The position numbers and the translations under genes are program-made. This document shows, in pieces, positions 26,190-33,230 of a stretch of 64,000 nucleotides of DNA (position 1 is the stretch's first letter; each line of letters starts with the position of its first letter). Source of the stretch: Thermatribacter sp048814795. GTDB lineage: Bacteria > Atribacterota > Atribacteria > Atribacterales > Thermatribacteraceae. Below the pieces are notes generated by a model. The model was not told the DNA's origin. It made no database searches and saw nothing but the letters and a program-made list of their open reading frames with translations. The stretch covers positions 496,001-560,000 of the forward strand of contig CP184673.1 in NCBI GenBank assembly GCA_048814795.1, given 5' to 3'.

Positions 26190-26602
26190 CCAATATTACT
26201 TTGGCTCAGAGCTACCTTAAAAAGGCTGTAGATAGACTGGACATACTCGAGATTCTTTTCCGGAAGGGAGCTTATTCGGATGTGGTAAGAGAAGCCCAGG
26301 AGATTGTAGAGCTTGCAACAAAAGGGATGCTACGAGCTGCAGGCGTAGAACCACCTAAATACCATGATGTGGGTTCTCTTATTTTGGAACATGCAGATAG
26401 GTTTGCGCCTGTTTCCCACGAAAATCTCCAGCAAGTAGCGACAATATCTAAAAGACTGCGAAAAGAAAGAGAGCTTTCTTTTTACGGCGACATAGATTTT
26501 ATCCCTACCGAGGAGTATAAGGAAGAAGATGCTAAAGAAGCTATGGATGATGCTCACTTTGTAGTTAAAATTGCAAACAGTGTTATTGGGACAAAGAAAT
26601 AA
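26186..26602 (+). CDS. HEPN-domain protein, module 4
   Basis: A 138-residue helical HEPN protein (VVREAQEIVELATKGML near residue 35). Paralogue of the module 5 protein: both end with the conserved block RLRKERELSFYG...IP.EEY. No Rx4-6H motif is visible, so ribonuclease activity is doubtful; it may be a substrate-binding partner of the MNT enzyme. Confidence 0.8.
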   Translation: MTNITLAQSYLKKAVDRLDILEILFRKGAYSDVVREAQEIVELATKGMLRAAGVEPPKYHDVGSLILEHADRFAPVSHENLQQVATISKRLRKERELSFYGDIDFIPTEEYKEEDAKEAMDDAHFVVKIANSVIGTKK

Positions 26603-26643
26603 CCCCGAGAGCGTCCCTCTCTTTTTATTGCTAAAAGATCAAT

Positions 26644-26670
26644 CCATTTTCCTAAAAAATGGCTTTTTAT
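26644..26670 (+). terminator. Intrinsic terminator after module 4
   Basis: CCATTTT (26644-26650) pairs with AAAATGG (26656-26662), followed by CTTTTTAT. The rest of 26671-26894 shows no gene I can support. Confidence 0.65.
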
Positions 26671-26894
26671 TCCTGCACGAGTCCTCCCGTTATATACTAT
26701 TCTCGTTCTTTCCCGGTCTTACCTTTCCCTGTTGCAAGGAAAGAAATTCTAAAATTCCTTATGAACGGGTTTGCGCAGCAGGCTACCGGTTTTCCTGGAG
26801 CAGAGTCAGAAGTTGCCCTTTGCTTCTGGAAAGTCCTCCCGGGTTAACACTCCCTCCAACCAGATACCCCCTGAACCAACAAGTGCAGGACTAT

Positions 26895-27215
26895 CTTCAC
26901 CCTGAATTGGCGGGCACAAAGTGCTCGCCATCCTGAACTGACAAACACAAAGTGTTTGTTACCTTGAACCGACGCGCACGAAGTACGTGTCATCCTGAAC
27001 TTGTTTCAGCATCTCATGTTTCAGGGTCTCATTGTTTCCTTCCCACTCCGCGCTTTGATACAGGCTCTCGAGATTCCGAAACAAGTTCGGAATGACAAAG
27101 GGGCCTGTATCAGCCCCCCTCTCACTTGTCACTCTGAATTGAACGTGAACAGAGGGTCACGTTCAATTCAGAGTCTCTCCCCAAAATGCCAAAACACGGC
27201 CTGAACCCCATTTTC
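26895..27215 (+). repeat. Hairpin-repeat block 6
   Basis: Stems GGCGGGCAC/GTGCTCGCC, GACAAACAC/GTGTTTGTT, GACGCGCACG and GAACGTGAAC/GTTCACGTTC-type, plus a GATTCCGAAACAAGTTCGGAATGAC hairpin near 27070. The terminal motif near 27183 is degenerate. Confidence 0.85.
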
Positions 27216-27318
27216 CATAAATTACCACACAAATTCCTCTAAAAACTGCAAGGAGGGTAGGGTAAGTGGTATTATTATGGTAACAGCTTATAAGTAATTA
27301 ACTCAAAGGGGTGTAGAA

Positions 27319-27513
27319 ATGGCTGAAATTAAGAACCTTAGTATGGAGGACTTAGAACACTTAATAGAAGAGAAAATCTTAGAAATTCTGGGAGACCCTG
27401 ATTCTGGACTAGAATTGGCAGAGGAATTTAAAAGAAAATTGAAGAAACGCTTGAGAAAACCATCCAGAAGGATTTCTCACAAAGAGGTCTTGGGTAAATT
27501 TGTTCAAGATTGA
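27319..27513 (+). CDS. Probable antitoxin of a RelE/ParE-like pair
   Basis: A 64-residue acidic-then-basic helical protein (residues 8-60 almost entirely charged helix). I do not recognise the family with certainty; its size and its overlap with a RelE-like frame suggest an antitoxin. It has an ATG start. The partner toxin is truncated, so this may be a decaying module. Confidence 0.5.
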   Translation: MAEIKNLSMEDLEHLIEEKILEILGDPDSGLELAEEFKRKLKKRLRKPSRRISHKEVLGKFVQD

Positions 27514-27598
27514 GTGGACAGAAGAAGCGGTAAGAGACCTTGAAAAGCTTGACAGGCAGGTAGCAATTAGAATTCTCCGAAAACTTCAACTATTTTAG
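27500..27598 (+). pseudogene. RelE/ParE-like toxin, truncated by the repeat block
   Basis: A TTG at 27500 opens a frame reading FKIEWTEEAVRDLEKLD and so on for 32 residues, the typical N-terminus of RelE/ParE toxins (normally about 85-95 aa). It ends at a TAG that lies at the edge of the following repeat block (TTTTAGCATCTT). The C-terminal two thirds with the catalytic residues are missing. Confidence 0.65.
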
Positions 27599-27604
27599 CA
27601 TCTT

Positions 27605-27735
27605 CCTCGCCTGTCACCCTGAACTGACGGGCGTTCTACGCCCGTCATGCTGAACTTGTTTCAGGGTCTATTGTTTCAGCATCTCTCTTTTCCCCACCCA
27701 AAAACACCAAAAATAAAGACCAGACCCCTTTTCTC
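27605..27735 (+). repeat. Hairpin-repeat block 7
   Basis: One GACGGGCGT/ACGCCCGTC palindrome, constant hairpins and the terminal motif near 27700 (AAAAATAAAGACCAGACCCC). It directly abuts the truncated toxin frame. Confidence 0.87.
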
Positions 27736-27750
27736 CCCTGCGTTCTGTTG

Positions 27751-27759
27751 TGATAGAAT
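27751..27759 (+). promoter_or_regulatory. Extended -10 element of module 5
   Basis: TGATAGAAT preceded by TTG. It overlaps an in-frame ATG at 27758, which is therefore unlikely to be the start codon of the MNT gene. Confidence 0.5.
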
Positions 27760-27796
27760 GAAAAGGAATCACCCGAAAAGCAGGAGGGCGTTGGGG

Positions 27797-28321
27797 GTGA
27801 AGGATGCAAAAGCATCCGGAAAGACTTTTTACGTTGAAAATTTGAAAGACTACCGCAAGCCGCTCTATGAGAAGCTTTCCCCCTTCCTGGAAGAGGTGAA
27901 AAGGCTCTCTCAGGAGTACTGGGGTGAACGCCTCACTTCCCTGGTGGTGTTCGGCTCTTATGCCCGGGGAGAGGTAAGCCTTGCATCGGACCTGGACCTT
28001 CTGGTCATAGTGCAAAAAGCGACTAACTCTTTTCGAGCTCGCAGCCTTGCTTTCGCAGAATACCTCGAAAAGAACTTGAAGGCTTCCCCCAGCCTTGATG
28101 TATCACCGTGTGTTTTTACTGAGGATGAACTTAAAACCTTTCATCCTCTCCTCCTCGATATACGCAAACACCACCTTGTTCTCTACGATAAGGGCTTTTT
28201 CAAAGAACTCCTGGAATCTTTAAATAAGCTTTACAAAGAGGGGGCTTTTGAAGAGCTGAAATCAGGTAGCCAGACCTACTGGAGGATAGACTATGAAAAG
28301 ATTGGTGAAAGATTACCTTGA
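27797..28321 (+). CDS. MNT-family nucleotidyltransferase with C-terminal extension, module 5
   Basis: A nucleotidyltransferase of about 174 residues with GSYARGEVSLASDLDLLVIV in the middle and the same C-terminal extension (KSGSQTYWRIDYE, compare the Trp-rich end of module 4). The GTG at 27797 follows AGGAGGG by eight bases; earlier in-frame starts would run through the -10 element and the repeat. It overlaps the HEPN gene by about 29 bases. Confidence 0.82.
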   Translation: MKDAKASGKTFYVENLKDYRKPLYEKLSPFLEEVKRLSQEYWGERLTSLVVFGSYARGEVSLASDLDLLVIVQKATNSFRARSLAFAEYLEKNLKASPSLDVSPCVFTEDELKTFHPLLLDIRKHHLVLYDKGFFKELLESLNKLYKEGAFEELKSGSQTYWRIDYEKIGERLP

Positions 28322-28694
28322 TCGAGCAGCGAAGCGCCTGAAGATTCTTAAAATTCTCGAGGAAGAGGGCGATTACCCGGATGTAGTGAGAGAATCGCAA
28401 GAAGTGGTGGAACTCCTGCTCAAGGCCCTTCTCATGGAGGTAGGGTTTGATGTTCCGAAGGTGCATGAGGTGAGTAGATACATTAGAGATAACCTGGACC
28501 TTTTTCCGGATTCTATAAAGGAATCCATCGACGAAATTACAGAGATTTCCCGACGCTTGCGGAAGGAAAGAGAACTTTCTTTTTATGGAGCCCCTGATTG
28601 GATTCCATCTGAGGAATACTTCCTTGCCGATGCCCAGAAAGCTCGTAGTGACGCAGAGAGAATTTTCGATCTGGTCCGGAAAGCGATTTCATAA
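28293..28694 (+). CDS. HEPN-domain protein, module 5
   Basis: A 133-residue HEPN protein, paralogue of 26186-26602 (shared VVRESQEVVEL and RRLRKERELSFYG segments). As in that protein, no Rx4-6H motif is seen. The duplication of the whole MNT/HEPN pair within 2.5 kb suggests expansion of the module by recombination between the repeat blocks. Confidence 0.8.
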   Translation: MKRLVKDYLDRAAKRLKILKILEEEGDYPDVVRESQEVVELLLKALLMEVGFDVPKVHEVSRYIRDNLDLFPDSIKESIDEITEISRRLRKERELSFYGAPDWIPSEEYFLADAQKARSDAERIFDLVRKAIS

Positions 28695-28867
28695 CCCATC
28701 TCTCGGAACACGGCCATTTTTGGTAAATGGCACGTAAAATGCCATCCAGTGCTTTGAGTACTAAGAGTTTCTACCTGGCTTCAGAAAACCCCCTCCCCTC
28801 ACCCTTGCTCCGTTTTTCTGAATTTACTTCCCACGCCATCCTTAGCCAAAGAGTGCTCTTGCACCCA

Positions 28868-29402
28868 TCATCCTAAACCGACCACAACCGAAGGCTCTGG
28901 TCACCCCGAATTGGCGAGTACAAAGTGCTCGCCATCCTGAACTGACAAGCGCTTTGCGCTTGTCACCCTGAATTCATTTCAGGGTCTCCTACACGTCACC
29001 CTGAACTGACACGCACGAAGTGCGTGTCATCCTGAACTTGTTTCAGGATCTCATTTGTTTCAGGGTCTCACTGTTTTAGCCTACGTATTGATGCAAACCC
29101 CGAGATTCCGAAACAAGTTCGGAATGACAGGATTAACGCTTACTTTTATGAGCTTGCAATGACGAAAAAGAAATGATAAGAATGATAAAAAGAATATACC
29201 TCGCTGTGGGTTTCCCGTTCAGTATTCTATGAATGTTTCAGTTTTTCCTCGTTATCCGTCACCCTGAACTGGTGATAGCCACAGGCTATCACCATCCTGA
29301 ACTCGTTTCAGGATCTCATTCAATTGTCACCCTGAACTTGTTTCAGGGTCTCGTTTCCCCCACCCTCAAAACACCAAAATCAAAGACCCGACCCCTTTTC
29401 TC
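28868..29402 (+). repeat. Hairpin-repeat block 8
   Basis: Stems GGCGAGTAC/GTGCTCGCC, GACAAGCGC/GCGCTTGTC, GACACGCAC/GTGCGTGTC and GGTGATAGCC/GGCTATCACC with constant hairpins. It includes the second long direct repeat and ends with a clean terminal motif near 29363 (CACCAAAATCAAAGACCCG). The 28695-28867 stretch has a weak GCCATTT/AAATGGC hairpin and nothing else. Confidence 0.9.
29079..29246 (+). repeat. Long direct repeat, copy 2
   Basis: Matches 20079-20230 in the same orientation with a small insertion (AAATGATAAGAATGATAAAA) near 29171. The copies bracket the island. Confidence 0.85.
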
Positions 29403-29412
29403 CAAAAATTCC

Positions 29413-29450
29413 TTTTCCGAGTAGTATTTTTACTCGAAAAAGTGTATAAT
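29413..29450 (+). promoter_or_regulatory. Promoter with operator-like inverted repeat
   Basis: CGAGTA (29418-29423) and TACTCG (29431-29436) form an inverted repeat just upstream of TATAAT (29445-29450), over the -35 region. The same 38 bases recur unchanged at 42913-42950. The palindrome is a good candidate for autoregulation by the gene it precedes. Confidence 0.65.
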
Positions 29451-29458
29451 AATCAGCG

Positions 29459-29995
29459 ATGCTTGATTCTTTAATTACTTCTCAAACTAGAATAAAGTTG
29501 CTTTTGCGGTTCTTCCTGAATCCAGAGAATACATCCTACCTTCGGGAACTGGCCCAGGAGTTTGGCGAGTCCACCAACGCAGTGCGGGTGGAACTCAATC
29601 GCCTGGAACAGGCAGGGCTTCTTGAGTCCTTTGAAGAGGGAAGGACCAGGCTCTACCGGGCCAACAGGAACCATCCTCTTTTCCCCGAGATTCAGAGCAT
29701 GGTGCGCAAGTTCACCGGAATCGGCCAGCTCATCGAAGAAGTCCTCAAAAAACTGGGTAATATCCATTCTGCCTACCTTGTGGGTGACTATGCCCGGGGT
29801 ATAGATTCGGGCATTATTGACCTGGTCCTTGTCGGGGAGATTGATAAAAACTACCTCCAGAACCTGGTCGAAAAAGTCGAACCGCTCATCAATCGTAAAA
29901 TTCGCTGCCTGGTCCTTGACCAGAAAGAGCTACAGCACTTCCGGGAAGCCTTAAGGCTCGATGAAGCAGTGACTCTGTGGGGGGAAGAGGAGTGA
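29459..29995 (+). CDS. Winged-helix regulator with NTase-like C-terminal domain
   Basis: A 178-residue protein. The N-terminal half is an ArsR/MarR-like winged helix (RELAQEFGESTNAVRVELNRLEQAGLL). The C-terminal half looks like a degenerate MNT nucleotidyltransferase: YLVGDYARGIDSGIIDLVLVG sits where GSxxxGxxxxxSDxDL is expected, so catalysis is unlikely. Such HTH-NTase fusions sit at the head of polysaccharide loci in other bacteria. It precedes the wbp genes; a truncated duplicate with the same promoter lies at 42959-43126. Confidence 0.75.
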   Translation: MLDSLITSQTRIKLLLRFFLNPENTSYLRELAQEFGESTNAVRVELNRLEQAGLLESFEEGRTRLYRANRNHPLFPEIQSMVRKFTGIGQLIEEVLKKLGNIHSAYLVGDYARGIDSGIIDLVLVGEIDKNYLQNLVEKVEPLINRKIRCLVLDQKELQHFREALRLDEAVTLWGEEE

Positions 29996-30073
29996 GAGGT
30001 TCAAACAAAGAAAGTTGGAGCTTTCCTGGTGGTATTGAGTTCTCTGCCGGGAGAGCGCAAGGGAGTGTTTTTT

Positions 30074-31372
30074 GTGAACAACCTCATAGAGAAAATTCGG
30101 AAAAAAGAGGCAATTGTGGGAATCATAGGCCTTGGATACGTAGGGTTACCCCTGGTAGTTGAGTTCTGCCGGGCAGGGTTCCAGGTCATTGGCTTTGACG
30201 TTAATCCTGAAAAGGTAGCCATCCTCAGGGAGGGTAAAAGCTATATTCGGCACATTCCCGAAGATAAAATAAGACAGTGTCTCCCTCGCCTTTTCCCAAC
30301 TTCGGATTTCTCGAAACTTTCTGAGGTGGACTGCATAATCATCTGTGTTCCCACTCCGCTTAACAGGTATCGGGAACCGGACATGACCTACGTTTTTGAA
30401 ACTGGAAAAACCATTGCTAAATACTTACATCCCGGACAACTGGTAGTGCTTGAATCTACCACTTATCCGGGGACGACCGATGAAGATTTAAGGATGGTTC
30501 TTGAAGAATCGGGCCTTAAAGCCGGTAAGGATTTTTATCTTGCTTTTTCCCCGGAGAGGGAAGACCCGGGAAACGAAGAGTTTACCACAACCAGAATTCC
30601 CAAAATTGTTGGAGGGATTAATGAAGAGAGCCTCAAAGTGGCCAGAACTCTTTACGAGCAGGTAATGGCTAAAGTCGTTCCGGTTTCTTCCACCAGGGTA
30701 GCCGAAGCGGTGAAACTTTTGGAAAATATCTACCGGGCGGTTAACATTGCCCTGGTCAATGAGCTCAAGCTACTTTTTGACCGCATGGGTATCGACATTT
30801 GGGAGGTAATTGAAGCTGCCAGCACCAAGCCTTTCGGTTTCCAGGCTTTTTACCCGGGGCCAGGAATTGGGGGTCATTGCATCCCGGTAGACCCGTTCTA
30901 TCTCACCTGGAAAGCGAGAGAGTACGATTTCCATACCCGATTTATTGAGCTTGCGGGGGAGATCAATGCTCAGATGCCTTATCACGTGGTTCAAAAAGTT
31001 GTGGAAGCACTCAATGAAAGGGGCAAAAGCATCAGAGGAGCTAAAATCCTTGTTCTGGGCGTTGCTTATAAAAAAGATGTAGATGATATGAGAGAGTCTC
31101 CCTCTCTCAAGATTATTCAGGTTCTTGAGGAAAAAGGTGCTATGGTTGACTACAACGATCCCTATATACCCGAGATTCCTAAGTTGCGGAAATACGATCT
31201 TTGCAAGAAGTCTGTTGCCTTGACCGAAAAGAACCTTCGAAGTTATGACTGTGTAGTTGTTGCCACTGACCATTCGGTATACGATAAGGAATTCCTTTTC
31301 AAAAATGCTCAATGTATCGTGGATACGAGAAACTTTATTCGGGTCAGGTCGGAAAAAGTAAAAAAGGCTTGA
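30074..31372 (+). CDS. wbpA: UDP-N-acetylglucosamine 6-dehydrogenase, WbpA/WecC-like
   Basis: A nucleotide-sugar dehydrogenase of about 432 residues with the NAD-binding GIIGLGYVGLPLVVEFCRAG near the N-terminus and the active-site FYPGPGIGGHCIPVDP region (catalytic Cys) near residue 260. It is expected to oxidise UDP-GlcNAc to the uronic acid, the first step toward UDP-2,3-diacetamido-mannuronate. The GTG at 30074 has GGAG eight bases upstream; a GTG at 30029 would add 15 residues. Substrate inferred from the neighbours. Confidence 0.88.
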   Translation: MNNLIEKIRKKEAIVGIIGLGYVGLPLVVEFCRAGFQVIGFDVNPEKVAILREGKSYIRHIPEDKIRQCLPRLFPTSDFSKLSEVDCIIICVPTPLNRYREPDMTYVFETGKTIAKYLHPGQLVVLESTTYPGTTDEDLRMVLEESGLKAGKDFYLAFSPEREDPGNEEFTTTRIPKIVGGINEESLKVARTLYEQVMAKVVPVSSTRVAEAVKLLENIYRAVNIALVNELKLLFDRMGIDIWEVIEAASTKPFGFQAFYPGPGIGGHCIPVDPFYLTWKAREYDFHTRFIELAGEINAQMPYHVVQKVVEALNERGKSIRGAKILVLGVAYKKDVDDMRESPSLKIIQVLEEKGAMVDYNDPYIPEIPKLRKYDLCKKSVALTEKNLRSYDCVVVATDHSVYDKEFLFKNAQCIVDTRNFIRVRSEKVKKA

Positions 31373-31385
31373 AAAAGGGGAGAGT

Positions 31386-32951
31386 ATGTTGGGAGAAAAA
31401 TTGGTTGCCCTGGTAGGAGTGGGTAACTGGGGCAAAAACATCTGCAGAAACCTCTGGGAAATGGGAGTTTTGCGTTCTGTTTGTGACGCCAGGGAAGAGG
31501 TCTATCAGGAACTTCAAAGACAATATCCTTCCCTCCGATGGGTAGCTTCTTTTGAGGAGCTTCTGGATGATCCTGAGGTAAGGGCAATGGTTCTGGCCAC
31601 CCCTGCCAGAACCCATTATGAGCTGGCAAAAAAGGCTCTCCTTGCAGGGAAAGACGTTTTTGTGGAGAAGCCCTTGAGCTTGAGTTTCCAGGATGCTCAG
31701 GAGCTTGTGAACCTTGCCCGAGAAAAAGAAAGAGTACTCATGGTTGGACACATCCTGCACTATCACCCTGCAGTGATGAAGCTCAAGGAACTTGTGGAAG
31801 AAGGTGTAATTGGCGAAATCCAATATCTCTATGCCCACCGCCTGAACATGGGAAAGGTGCGGACCGAAGAAGACGTTCTCTTTAGCCTTGCACCCCATGA
31901 TGTTTCGGTGCTCCTCTCTCTGGTGAAGGAAATGCCTCTTTCGGTTTCTGCCTTTGGAGGGGCGTACCTCCAGAAAAACATAGCGGATACGGTTCTGGTT
32001 AACCTGGAATTCAGCGGCGGTATAAGGGGACATATCTTTGTCAGCTGGCTGCATCCCTTTAAGGAGCAGAGGCTTGTAGTCGTGGGGTCAAAGGGAATGC
32101 TTGTGTTCGACGACGTGAGCGAAGAGAAGCTCTTTCTCTACCCTCACCAGGTAACCTTTGAGCACGGAAAGATACCCAAAATCATCAAGAAGGAAGCGCA
32201 GGCCGTGGCAATAGAAAAAAAAGAACCCCTTCGTGAGGAACTCACCCATTTTATGGAATGTGTCCTCAACCGCCGCAAGCCTCTCACCGATGGTGAGGAA
32301 GGGCTGCGAGTGCTCCAGGTCCTTGAGCTTGCAGAAGCCTCCCTGAAGGGGAAGTCCTTACCATCCCCGGAGCGCAGAAACTACTTTGTTCACGAAAGCT
32401 CCTATATCGATGAAGACGTAGAAATTGGCGAAGGGACCAAAATATGGCATTTCTGCCATGTCCTCCGGGGAAGCAGAATCGGTAAAGACTGCGTCATTGG
32501 CCAAAATGTGATGATTGGTCCTGAGGTCAGGGTAGGAGATCGTTGCAAAATCCAGAATAACGTCTCCCTATACAAAGGGGTAACCTTAGAAGACGAGGTG
32601 TTCTGCGGCCCATCCTGCGTATTCACCAATGTCTACACTCCCCGGGCCTTTATAGAGCGAAAGCATGAGTTCCGCCCAACGCTTGTGAAAAAAGGAGCCA
32701 CCATCGGGGCCAACGCGACTATCGTCTGCGGCGTTACCATAGGCCAATATGCCTTTGTGGGGGCAGGGGCAGTGGTGAAAAAGGACGTTCCTGACTATGC
32801 CCTGGTTGTGGGTGTTCCAGCAAGGCAAATCGGCTGGGTCTGTAAGTGTGGGACCACCTTGAGATTTGAAAAAGAACACGTCCGATGCACGTCCTGTGGG
32901 AATGAGTATAGAATAGAAGAAGACCGACTCGTAGCCGTAAATGAGATTTAG
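31386..32951 (+). CDS. Fused Gfo/Idh/MocA dehydrogenase (WbpB-like) and hexapeptide acetyltransferase (WbpD-like)
   Basis: A 521-residue two-enzyme fusion. Residues 1-320 form an NAD-dependent oxidoreductase (VALVGVGNWGKNI; the DVFVEKP motif near residue 97; the active-site His region LAPHDVSVL), which would oxidise C3 of the uronic acid. Residues 330-480 are a left-handed beta-helix acetyltransferase (many IGxxxxIG hexapeptides, GVTIGQYAFVGAGAVV), which would acetylate the 3-amino group. A short zinc-ribbon tail (CKCG...CTSCG) ends the protein. The two steps flank the aminotransferase step of WbpE in the pathway, so fusion is functionally sensible. Confidence 0.88.
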   Translation: MLGEKLVALVGVGNWGKNICRNLWEMGVLRSVCDAREEVYQELQRQYPSLRWVASFEELLDDPEVRAMVLATPARTHYELAKKALLAGKDVFVEKPLSLSFQDAQELVNLAREKERVLMVGHILHYHPAVMKLKELVEEGVIGEIQYLYAHRLNMGKVRTEEDVLFSLAPHDVSVLLSLVKEMPLSVSAFGGAYLQKNIADTVLVNLEFSGGIRGHIFVSWLHPFKEQRLVVVGSKGMLVFDDVSEEKLFLYPHQVTFEHGKIPKIIKKEAQAVAIEKKEPLREELTHFMECVLNRRKPLTDGEEGLRVLQVLELAEASLKGKSLPSPERRNYFVHESSYIDEDVEIGEGTKIWHFCHVLRGSRIGKDCVIGQNVMIGPEVRVGDRCKIQNNVSLYKGVTLEDEVFCGPSCVFTNVYTPRAFIERKHEFRPTLVKKGATIGANATIVCGVTIGQYAFVGAGAVVKKDVPDYALVVGVPARQIGWVCKCGTTLRFEKEHVRCTSCGNEYRIEEDRLVAVNEI

Positions 32952-32984
32952 ATTTATTAAAAAGGAAGTTGGGAGGATTTGTTC

Positions 32985-33230
32985 ATGAAGAGGTTGGTGG
33001 TGGACGTTCGGAACGAGGAGATACTGGATAAGCTCCTTTGGGTGCTGAGACACTTTGAGAAGGATGGGGTAGAGATTGCCGAAGTCGGTGCCGAAGAGGA
33101 ATGGGAAGGGGAGTACTTTGAGAAACACTGGAGAGAAATAGGGATGGCCACGCATTCTGCTCACTTGAATGACAGTGAAGAACTCTACAGGGTATGTGCG
33201 GAGTACTGCGATGAGGAATGTTCTGGTTGA
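32985..33230 (+). CDS. Putative antitoxin of the PIN-fusion protein
   Basis: An 81-residue acidic protein (MKRLVVDVRNEEILDKLLWVLRHFEK, then a Glu-rich and Cys-containing end). Its size, acidity and 20-base overlap with a PIN-domain frame fit a type II antitoxin. The ATG at 32985 has GGGAGGA seven bases upstream. It is inserted between the WbpB/D and WbpE functions of an otherwise metabolic operon. I do not recognise its family; function inferred from position. Confidence 0.6.
   Translation: MKRLVVDVRNEEILDKLLWVLRHFEKDGVEIAEVGAEEEWEGEYFEKHWREIGMATHSAHLNDSEELYRVCAEYCDEECSG

Noticed and set aside
26571..26936. A 121-codon open frame after module 4
   Set aside because: Runs through a terminator and into repeat block 6; no homology or ribosome site.
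27758..27796. ATG at 27758 as start of the module 5 MNT gene
   Set aside because: It overlaps the -10 element TAGAAT; the GTG at 27797 has a good AGGAGGG site.
19834..29402. CRISPR array
   Set aside because: Repeats are irregularly spaced, palindromic and separated by genes; no constant-length spacers and no cas genes.
19834..29402. Chromosomal integron with attC sites
   Set aside because: No tyrosine-recombinase integrase in the window, genes carry their own promoters and the repeats lack the attC core sites; the cassette idea is kept only in a general sense.
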